Origin: Pseudomonas alloputida
GTDB lineage: Bacteria; Pseudomonadota; Gammaproteobacteria; Pseudomonadales; Pseudomonadaceae
Length of the DNA: 64,000 bases
Assembly: GCF_021283545.2 (NCBI RefSeq)
Contig: NZ_CP128540.1
Coordinates: 6,112,501 to 6,176,500 of the forward strand
Reading direction: 5' to 3'
The notes below the pieces were generated by a model that made no database searches, was not told the origin of the DNA, and was given only the letters and a program-made list of their open reading frames with translations. A program made the translations under genes and the position numbers. Shown here one piece after another: positions 57,722-64,000 of this stretch (the stretch's first letter is position 1; every line of letters begins with the position of its first letter).

Positions 57722-59222
57722 GACCGATCTCCTCGGTCTGGCCACGCAGGCGGTCGTAGCGCGCCGTGTTAGCGACGGGGGCTTCCTTGAGCGACAAGTG
57801 GGTTTCGACGCTGGGTGGTGGTTCGGTCGCGGCCAGGCGCGCCACGACATTGAGGATGTGTTCGGCGCTCAGGCTGCCGCTTTCCAGTACCAGCTCAACA
57901 GCCACCAGCACCGCATCGAGCCCGGCGACCGGTACGGCAGCCAGAACTTGCGCCATGATCCGGTCACCGCCGGCATGACGCCCCAGACCGTGCTTAAGCT
58001 GACGCAGCGGCGCCGGCAGATCAGCAAAGGGCGCGCCGTTGCGCAGCGCACCGGGCTTGCGTTCGATCAGCGGGAGGTAGTGCTGCCAGTCATAGCTGAC
58101 CTGGTCGCGATCCAGCAAGCGGACATGGCTGGCGATCAGCGCGTCGTCAGCCACCACCTCGATTCGCGTCGGATACAAACGGCTGCTGACCCACTTACCC
58201 GCATACTCACACGGCACCGAGTAGCGGTTGCGCCCGACGCTGACCAGGCAGGTGCTGGAGACCCGCGCAGGCCGCTCGACGTAACCGTCGAATGGCGCTG
58301 GCACAGGCATCAGTTCAGCGCGCTCCAACTCCAGCACTTCGGCCACACTCAGCCCGCTGTATTGAGGGTGCGTCAGCTCGTTCCAAAGCGCGCGGCAGCG
58401 CTGGCCCAGCCAGGCATTGAGTTCCTCGAAGGAGTGAAACTGGCAGTCCTGGGCGTCTAGCCAGATACGCCTGCGGCTGTCTTGCACGTTCTTTTCAACG
58501 ATGCCCTTTTCCCAACCAGCGGCGACGTTGCAGAAGTCCGGATCGAACAGGTAATGCGCGCACATCACCGCAAAGCGCGCATTCACCGCCCGGCCTTTGC
58601 CCTTATTGACCTTGTCGACGGCGGTCTTCATGTTGTCGTAGATGCCCCGGCGCGGCACGCCGCCCAAGGAGCCGAACGAGCGTGTATGGGCGTCAAATAA
58701 CATCTCATGGCCCTGGCTCGGATACGCCACAAGCCAGAACGCACGGCTGGCACACAGCTTCAGATGTGCCACCTGCATACGCCGGTAAATGCCGCCGACC
58801 AGCAAGCCTTCCTCGCTCCAGTCAAACTGAAACGCCTCGCCAAGAGCAAAGGTCAGCGGCACAAAGGCCTGCGACGCCTTGCCCTGTCCCCCTCGCCAGG
58901 CACGGATAAACGCGGTGAGCTGGCTGTAGCCACCGTCATAACCTTCGGCTTTGATTTGCGCCAACAGCGCCTTGGCACTGCGCCGCTGTTGCTTGGGCCG
59001 CAGCGAATCGGCTTTTAGCGCCTGCTCCAGCGTGGCGTGAAAAGGGCTGAGTTTGTTGAAGATCGCGCGGCGTTGGTAGACCGGCGGCTTGGCCTCAGGT
59101 GCTCTGACCCACTTGCGAATCGTGTTGCGCGCCAACCCGGTGCGCTTGGCTATCTCATGCAGCGACAGCTTGTCGCGGAAATACATCCGGCGAATTTTGC
59201 CCATCATTTCCATACTGATCAC
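57714..59222 (-). CDS. istA: IS21 transposase
   Basis: A 502-residue DDE transposase. The N-terminal HTH ([21 protein letters not shown]) leads to the RNase H fold with FQFDWSEEG (first aspartate), YDNMKTAVD (second aspartate) and [10 protein letters not shown] region glutamate. The C-terminal part is typical of IstA. Length and operon with istB are complete, so the element may be active. Confidence 0.94.
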   Translation of the reverse strand: MISMEMMGKIRRMYFRDKLSLHEIAKRTGLARNTIRKWVRAPEAKPPVYQRRAIFNKLSPFHATLEQALKADSLRPKQQRRSAKALLAQIKAEGYDGGYSQLTAFIRAWRGGQGKASQAFVPLTFALGEAFQFDWSEEGLLVGGIYRRMQVAHLKLCASRAFWLVAYPSQGHEMLFDAHTRSFGSLGGVPRRGIYDNMKTAVDKVNKGKGRAVNARFAVMCAHYLFDPDFCNVAAGWEKGIVEKNVQDSRRRIWLDAQDCQFHSFEELNAWLGQRCRALWNELTHPQYSGLSVAEVLELERAELMPVPAPFDGYVERPARVSSTCLVSVGRNRYSVPCEYAGKWVSSRLYPTRIEVVADDALIASHVRLLDRDQVSYDWQHYLPLIERKPGALRNGAPFADLPAPLRQLKHGLGRHAGGDRIMAQVLAAVPVAGLDAVLVAVELVLESGSLSAEHILNVVARLAATEPPPSVETHLSLKEAPVANTARYDRLRGQTEEIGHA

Positions 59223-59301
59223 CCTGTGTTCTCCTGCTCAAAAATTGAGCAGAAGCAGTTGAACACCTGGGTCAGTTTTCAGTCGGCAGAACAGCCTCTA
59301 C

Positions 59302-59328
59302 TGGGTCAGTTTTCGGTCAGCGGCAACA
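59302..59328. repeat. IS21 right inverted repeat
   Basis: Reads inward TGTTGCCGCTGACCGAAAAC then TGACCCA; complements the left IR. Confidence 0.85.
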
Positions 59329-59981
59329 AGCCAAGCCCCGAATTGAGCGAAGAGCTCGCCGAATTCACCGCTACTGAAACCCTGGACGTTAATCGCTAAC
59401 CGCTTCTGGAATGTGCTCTGCCACGCACACTCTTCGCACTTGCGGCCACGCCCGGCCGGTGTGGGGGCGCCGCAGGACTCACAAGGACGGTCGGGATTGG
59501 AAGCGCAAGTCTCGCAGCGTGCGACACCATCAGCAGCAGTGACGAGTACCCTGTAGTGCCGGCAGGTCGGGCAGGTTGCCATCTCGGGACCACTGCAGCC
59601 TGGGCACCGCCGCAACCCAGTCACCTTACTTCGAGCAAGCCGCTGAGAGAGCTTTCCGCAGACTTCACAGGACTCGGCGGTTCGGAAATAGTATCTGCAA
59701 GGCTTACATACGGGACCGTATTCAGTGCGTAGTGCCGTTTCAAACTCGGTTTTACCGCATCTTACGCAAGGCCCAGCCCGCTCACAGGCAGCGCAACGGG
59801 CAGCCAGGTCAAATACCGGCAGGCGAGCAAAATTGCCGCAGGCGGCACACATACGTCGCTTAAATAGCCGTGGGTAACACGTATCGCAATACCGTTTGCC
59901 CGCATGCACCTTCTTGGCTTTAGCCATCTCCCGATCGCATCCAGCGCATCCTGCATGGGTGGATGTATCTTCAGATGCCAT
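59329..59981 (-). pseudogene. Multi-zinc-ribbon protein of the tni operon, 3' part removed by IS21
   Basis: About 217 residues survive from the ATG at 59981 (MASEDTSTHAGCAGCDREMA), with AAGGA upstream and an 11-bp overlap with tniQ. About a dozen CxxC knuckles follow (CDTC, CAAC, CVRC, CKPC, CEVC, CPTC, CESC and others), giving five or six zinc ribbons. The last native residues are GELFAQFGAWL before the IS. By position it equals the fifth gene (tniE) of the AbaR/Tn6022 operon, whose product is thought to serve target choice; identity by sequence is not shown. The remnant beyond the IS (HEVHIAAIPHLKHMGGEVIY) may be its tail. Confidence 0.6.
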
Positions 59982-61086
59982 TTCTATGCGTCCTTCTCTG
60001 CAAACGGTGCCACCTACGCCACACCTCTTGAGGCGAGTGCGTGCGTTTGAGGCCCATATGACCTGGCTTGTGCGGCGTATTGGTGAGCACCGAAAGCATC
60101 TGGTGAAGGATGTCGGGCACACTTACTGCGGGCAACGGAAATGAAGTAACAGGCAGCTTAGCCTCGGCTGCACTCTCCACGAATCGTTCCGGCCCAGCCT
60201 GCATTATCACCCAAGCTTGCCCCAACAGCCCAGCGCGCTCGGAAGGCGTCCCGTACTCAAACGGTAACCCAAGCGATGAAGCCTGCAGCTGCGACAAATC
60301 CACGCCCATTGCCTCGCAAAAAAGATGCGATCCGGCTGAAGGATGTCGCGTTACCTGTTCAAGGAAACTGACCATGACGCGAGCGATACACATCCATTCC
60401 GAAAAACCCAACGGAACCCGCCCATAAAACGGCATCGACTGGCTCGCTGAATCGGCGAAGGTTTGAAACGTAAGCGCGGCCTCAACCGGTGGAGTCAATG
60501 CAGCTTTTCCTAAGGGCTGGCCGCATTGGTGACACTCGGAAAGTGGGCGATCGACACACAGCCGCGCAGGCTGAAGCGCCGAACTGCATACGACGCAACG
60601 ATCAATCAGAAGCATGTTGTGCCATGGGCAGGCCGTATGCCAGGCCAAGCGGTGTTGTAGCAGAAAGTGGGGAACACCACTCTTGATGCAGTCAGGGCAA
60701 CACATGAGCCCCCCTGCATGTGATCGGCTCCGGCAACCCAGCGGCAATATCCAAGGCAAGTACATTGAGCGTTGGAGAACAGGCCTGGGATGCAATCGTT
60801 GCATAACCGGCCATAGCGTACTGGCTAAAAGCTGATGTGAGCTTAGGCCGGACATACCGGACAACCTATCCAAGTTAGCCCAAGGATGCGCTCGATCAGG
60901 GTCGACGCTCCATGCATGGCTACCTGGCCAAACTGCACCAGTCAGCGAACTGGGCAAGCAGCCATGAGCATGTGCTGTTCTCACTAACCAGGAGGAAAAC
61001 AGCTCATCGGGCAAAATGGGCGGGGTAAGCGGCCACCGCGGGTTTACACAACGCGCTCCCGGATGCCACGTGTAGGACGTTTCCAC
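59971..61086 (-). CDS. tniQ: TniQ family target-selection protein
   Basis: A 371-residue protein. The TniQ domain starts PPILPDELFSSWLVRTAHAHG. The middle has CCPDC, then H..C..H and DRCVVC, CHQC, which are the zinc ligands of TniQ/TnsD. It connects the transposase to a chosen target site. It overlaps tniB by 43 bp at its start (METSYTWHPGARCVNPRWPL) and runs into the zinc-ribbon gene. Called tniD in AbaR-type elements. Confidence 0.85.
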   Translation of the reverse strand: METSYTWHPGARCVNPRWPLTPPILPDELFSSWLVRTAHAHGCLPSSLTGAVWPGSHAWSVDPDRAHPWANLDRLSGMSGLSSHQLLASTLWPVMQRLHPRPVLQRSMYLPWILPLGCRSRSHAGGLMCCPDCIKSGVPHFLLQHRLAWHTACPWHNMLLIDRCVVCSSALQPARLCVDRPLSECHQCGQPLGKAALTPPVEAALTFQTFADSASQSMPFYGRVPLGFSEWMCIARVMVSFLEQVTRHPSAGSHLFCEAMGVDLSQLQASSLGLPFEYGTPSERAGLLGQAWVIMQAGPERFVESAAEAKLPVTSFPLPAVSVPDILHQMLSVLTNTPHKPGHMGLKRTHSPQEVWRRWHRLQRRTHRNGI

Positions 61087-61934
61087 GACTTACTCTCAAT
61101 GAGCTGTCGATCGATGCATTCCTTCCCAGAGTTAATAGCTTCCGTGGCACATTCGAGCAGCAAGCCGTGTAAATCCCCCGTATTGCCACCCGAAATGGAA
61201 TGGATCAGCTGGGCAAGCTCCGGCTTGTAGAGTTCAGAGGCCTTCTTCAACGGCAACACGGCCTCGAATGCCTTAAGCAAGCGTTGGAAATCCGCATTCA
61301 GCTTCCAGGTTTCCAACTTGATGACGTCAAAACGACTGGCATGCTGCGGATCTAGGTGCAGGATCTGCACTGCATTTGGAGTGCCCACGCCAACGATCGG
61401 GATCATCAGTGTGTTACACAACATCTTGAGGGCGTTCATGACTTCCCGCTGTTTTGTGGCGGAGCCTGTGAGCATCGAGTGAACCTCATCGATGATCAAC
61501 ATACGCACTTTTAGCTCTCGCAGCGCGTGAATGACCTGGAACCTCAGCGTGACCTTGGAATCGGTGGTCTTGTAAGGCATCCACATGCGATCAAGAATCG
61601 CAATGTAGAGATCTTTCTCTTCAGCAGATGGCGGCGCCTCGGCCAAGATTATCGGCCGCACAGGCTCGGAGTTCTCGTCAACGTAGCCCTCACCATGCGT
61701 CTTCTCAAAATGCCGAACGATGGTGGTCTTACCGTTGTTTGGGTCACCGACAATGAGCATGTTAGGCATTCGAGGTCGCTTGGGAGCATCAAGTAGGCAC
61801 TCAAGGCTATCTAGAATGTGATGAGCAGCCTTGTAGCCAATCCAACGAGGCTCGCCCATGAAGCGAATACGCTCTCGGGCGGAAAGCTGCAGCACAGGCC
61901 TGAAGTCGGCGTGGAGGTGTGCGTACTCAGTCAT
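61044..61934 (-). CDS. tniB: TniB transposition ATPase (TnsC-like)
   Basis: A 296-residue AAA+ protein. Walker A is GDPNNGKTT at residues 63-71, and MLIIDEVHSM is Walker B. It activates the DDE transposase at the target selected by TniQ. Its ATG overlaps the tniA stop by 4 bp. Size matches TniB. Confidence 0.9.
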   Translation of the reverse strand: MTEYAHLHADFRPVLQLSARERIRFMGEPRWIGYKAAHHILDSLECLLDAPKRPRMPNMLIVGDPNNGKTTIVRHFEKTHGEGYVDENSEPVRPIILAEAPPSAEEKDLYIAILDRMWMPYKTTDSKVTLRFQVIHALRELKVRMLIIDEVHSMLTGSATKQREVMNALKMLCNTLMIPIVGVGTPNAVQILHLDPQHASRFDVIKLETWKLNADFQRLLKAFEAVLPLKKASELYKPELAQLIHSISGGNTGDLHGLLLECATEAINSGKECIDRQLIESKSWKRPTRGIRERVV

Positions 61935-63853
61935 TGGATATCACCAATCAGGTCAACATCATCAAGCAGCAACCCTTCGTCAGAAGGAATTGGATGTAGT
62001 GGTTCTACAAGGGTTTTGACAGGCTGCGCTGGGGTGACGTTTTTGCTGTGCACCTTGTGCTTCTGAGCATCACGACGCGCCTTTTTGGTACTTGCCGAGG
62101 CCTCACTAACGATCTGACGGCGTTCCTGGATCAGCCTGCCAATCAATGCCTCATCAATATGCTGCCGGCCTTCATCAACCGCCTGCTTCTTCGCTGCACG
62201 GAACTCCCATAGAGTCGCTGCTGGGAAGGCCTGGTTGGCCACAGGTACCCTGAAGTATTGCTTGAGTACTGGGTCATAGAACCAGATCACGCTGATATCA
62301 CGCGGGTCTCTTCTGAAGACAAACTTGCGGGCTTGGCCGGTTGCAGGATCTGTAGTCCCGATCCAATGTCGTAAGGCTTCCGAGTAGTAGTAGACATCAA
62401 GCTGCACACCATAATGCTGGACGGTGCGGCGATAAGAAGGCATGAAGTCCAATTGGACAGTCAGCGGATCTGCAGGCCGCGGAGGAATACTCACCAAGGC
62501 ATCGGCTTCACGGCTGCCGAAGAAACCGATGTGCCATTTGCGCGCGGGGCTCATGTAGATCGCTGAGTGGTTGCGGTTGTGATAGAGGATGATCGATTTC
62601 ACCAACCATTCCTCGAACTCACCCATCGTGAGCGCGGCGTGCTTGTCCGAGTTGTAACCGTCTCGATCAGGCACACTGCTGTACGTAGTACCTGGTAGCT
62701 CATGCAGCTCGCTCATGAAGGTACCGAGAAGACGCTCGATATGACCGCCGTATTTGGGACGCTTCACCGGCCGGAACTGGTTCTCAATGTTGTAGTTCGC
62801 ACACGATCGACGGAAATTCTCAGCCTGGAAGTCAGGACCGTTATCGGTGTGCACCACACGAGGGAAGCCCCACACAGGCCACTCACCTCGAACATTGTGT
62901 AGGTTCAGCCAGGCTTCCTTCGGCAAAATTGAGTGCGCCAAGCACATGCCTACGGAGATTTCTGAAGGGTCTTCCAATGCCAAGTAATAGCCAGTAATCA
63001 TCCGAGAGTGCACGTCGATCGCCAGGCTCAGCCACAACCGACCAATTGGCTTGCGATGTCGGTCATCCACGATGATCAAGTCGATGGGCGTATGGTCGAT
63101 CTGGATTACAGCCAACGGGTAGTCAGCACCTGGGAATTTCCCTACTGAAGGTGTATGCCGATTCCGAGCCTTGTCCGCGTAACCACGCCTGCGCAGAACG
63201 ATCTTTTCAGGAATGCGCTTGATACGGGCTCTGATCGCAGAAGCACTGGGAGGTTTGATTCCAAGAGCTTTTGCCTGCGACTCGATTTCTGCAATGGTCG
63301 ACTGGACCGTTCTACGCTGAATGGTCAGGTAGTGCTGATCAATCACGTCATCGATGAGCTTATCCGCCTGGGCGCTTAACCGACTATTACCCGATTGCCA
63401 TCCACGCTTGCGAGGCACCAGCGCCAGGACCTCGTGCCAGCTTTGGTAGCGTTCAAGCCAGCGATAAAGCGTGGCGGTATCCACACCAACTTCCTTGGCA
63501 CGCTCTTCTACGCTGCTTCTTGGCAGGACTGAGTCACGTAACAATGGTTTGATCGCTGAAAAGCGCTGCTGAGCCACTGCCCACTCATCCGAGCTGATCG
63601 TCGAAACGTCATAGTTAACGTACAACCCATCAACCCGCTCTTGCTCAACTGGTAGCAGCTCTGCGATCCGAAGCGACACGCTTCGGCCGGTCTCCACTTC
63701 GACGCCGACGACATTCTGAAAGTCGAGCAACTGGACGATCCGGAAGATCTGCTTGTCGCATCGGACCATCTCGCCCACTTCAACACGCACACGCTCCCTG
63801 GACGGTTCGTAAGGAACAAAGTGCTCGTCCGTGTCGATCTCATAAATGTTCAT
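61931..63853 (-). CDS. tniA: TniA DDE transposase (TnsB/Mu-like)
   Basis: A 640-residue protein from the ATG at 63853 (MNIYEIDTDEHFVPYEPSRE). N-terminal HTH domains (VDTATLYRWLERYQSWHEVL) precede the RNase H core: IQIDHTPIDLIIVDDRHRKP (first aspartate), VVHTDNGPDFQAENF (second) and GHIERLLGTF (glutamate). A Mu-type C-terminal domain follows. The start overlaps the TnsA-like stop by 4 bp. It cuts and joins the 3' ends. Confidence 0.92.
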   Translation of the reverse strand: MNIYEIDTDEHFVPYEPSRERVRVEVGEMVRCDKQIFRIVQLLDFQNVVGVEVETGRSVSLRIAELLPVEQERVDGLYVNYDVSTISSDEWAVAQQRFSAIKPLLRDSVLPRSSVEERAKEVGVDTATLYRWLERYQSWHEVLALVPRKRGWQSGNSRLSAQADKLIDDVIDQHYLTIQRRTVQSTIAEIESQAKALGIKPPSASAIRARIKRIPEKIVLRRRGYADKARNRHTPSVGKFPGADYPLAVIQIDHTPIDLIIVDDRHRKPIGRLWLSLAIDVHSRMITGYYLALEDPSEISVGMCLAHSILPKEAWLNLHNVRGEWPVWGFPRVVHTDNGPDFQAENFRRSCANYNIENQFRPVKRPKYGGHIERLLGTFMSELHELPGTTYSSVPDRDGYNSDKHAALTMGEFEEWLVKSIILYHNRNHSAIYMSPARKWHIGFFGSREADALVSIPPRPADPLTVQLDFMPSYRRTVQHYGVQLDVYYYSEALRHWIGTTDPATGQARKFVFRRDPRDISVIWFYDPVLKQYFRVPVANQAFPAATLWEFRAAKKQAVDEGRQHIDEALIGRLIQERRQIVSEASASTKKARRDAQKHKVHSKNVTPAQPVKTLVEPLHPIPSDEGLLLDDVDLIGDIQ

Positions 63854-64000
63854 CGCGTGGCCACCCAAAGCTCAAGGTATTCATTCAAAGGCTCGGTGAT
63901 ATCGCATTCCACCCGCCCAGTTGCGATCAGGTGCCACAACAGAGCTACCCCGCGATCACGATATAGGCCCTTGAAATGGCGTGCCAGTAAGTAGTGGACA
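63850..64000 (-). CDS. TnsA-like endonuclease, C-terminal part (cut by window edge)
   Basis: 49 codons and a stop are visible, reading VHYLLARHFKGLYRDRGVAL, then LLWHLIATGRVECDITEPLN and ...LWVATR. The L-x-x-L-x-x-x-x-L-x-x-D-I-x-x-P-L pattern matches the C-terminus of TnsA/TniC-type proteins, which cut the 5' ends in cut-and-paste transposition. It is the first gene of the tni operon; only the end is seen, so the assignment rests on this and position. Confidence 0.65.
   Translation of the reverse strand, partial: VHYLLARHFKGLYRDRGVALLWHLIATGRVECDITEPLNEYLELWVATR

Larger units (their letters stand above)
56724..59328. mobile_element. IS21-family insertion sequence
   Basis: About 2.6 kb. It contains istA and istB, overlapping by 8 bp on the minus strand. 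Terminal inverted repeats are about 27 bp (left TGTTGGCGCTGATGGAAAAT at 56724; right, read inward from 59328, TGTTGCCGCTGACCGAAAAC), with further TTGACCCA-type internal repeats near both ends. It lies within the zinc-ribbon gene of the tni operon. No target duplication: the flanks are TCGTG left and AGCCA right, which suggests a deletion after insertion. Confidence 0.88.
51188..64000. mobile_element. Tn7-like transposon in comM (Tn6022/AbaR type), left end to window edge
   Basis: The left end is inside comM at 51188 (TGTAGG...). The transposition operon (TnsA-like, TniA, TniB, TniQ, zinc-ribbon protein) runs leftward at 59.3-64 kb, as in Tn7, where tnsA is next to the right end. Cargo lies between. 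AbaR elements of Acinetobacter insert in comM and have a tniC-A-B-D-E operon; the layout here is parallel. The right end lies beyond 64000, so this is a partial element. Confidence 0.8.

Noticed and set aside
51188..64000. CRISPR array or Cas genes in the Tn7-like element
   Set aside because: No regularly spaced repeats and no Cas proteins; the one small Cas2-like outline is too weak and isolated.

Overview
The window looks like a chromosome segment of a Pseudomonas putida-group bacterium. Pseudomonas-type REP palindromes recur between genes, the core genes are GC-rich, and the core gene order follows the one I recall for the P. putida chromosome (gcvT, iron ABC transporter, ubiI/ubiH/pepP, zapA-6S RNA, rho/trxA/ppx/ppk, cyaA, cyaY/lptM/lysA/dapF/xerC, sutA/amtB/glnK).

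Region 1 (1-45.4 kb) is ordinary core genome. It holds a gcvT 5' end, a ferric-iron ABC importer with a likely Fur site, a ubiquinone hydroxylase/pepP operon, zapA with 6S RNA and fau, and a HlyD/RbbA/YhhJ-type ABC exporter. A lone MazF/PemK-like toxin gene follows, then ubiD, rho, trxA, ppx (with a Pho box) and ppk. Next come a DedA protein, elbB, cyaA, rnk, cyaY, the lptM-lysA-dapF-DUF484-xerC-HAD operon, sutA and glnK-amtB (with sigma-54 and NtrC sites). A DUF4034-like protein closes the region.

Region 2 (45.5-51.2 kb) is a comM insertion hot spot. The 5' end of comM occurs twice in direct orientation. Copy 1 (45.6 kb) is a 46-codon relic. Copy 2 (50.3 kb) keeps 282 codons. Both run into the same kind of transposon-end sequence and stop in the same ...RFSK peptide. 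Between them lies AT-richer cargo: an Hcp gene, a frameshifted candidate type VI effector with glycine-zipper segments, its overlapping membrane immunity candidate, a peptide gene with a double-glycine leader (class II microcin-like), and a second frameshifted membrane-protein gene.

Region 3 (51.2 kb to the window end) is a Tn7-like element of the kind that targets comM (Tn6022/AbaR style). Its left end sits in comM copy 2. Its transposition operon (TnsA-like, TniA, TniB, TniQ, and a multi-zinc-ribbon protein) lies at the right, reading leftward. Cargo includes two tiny paralogous genes, an AbrB-like gene, a GIY-YIG nuclease, a lone MbcA/ParS-type antitoxin, and a tightly overlapping three-gene operon of unknown function that is the best candidate here for an undescribed (possibly defence) system. 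An IS21-family element has cut off the 3' part of the zinc-ribbon gene. The comM 3' half and the right transposon end should lie just beyond base 64000.
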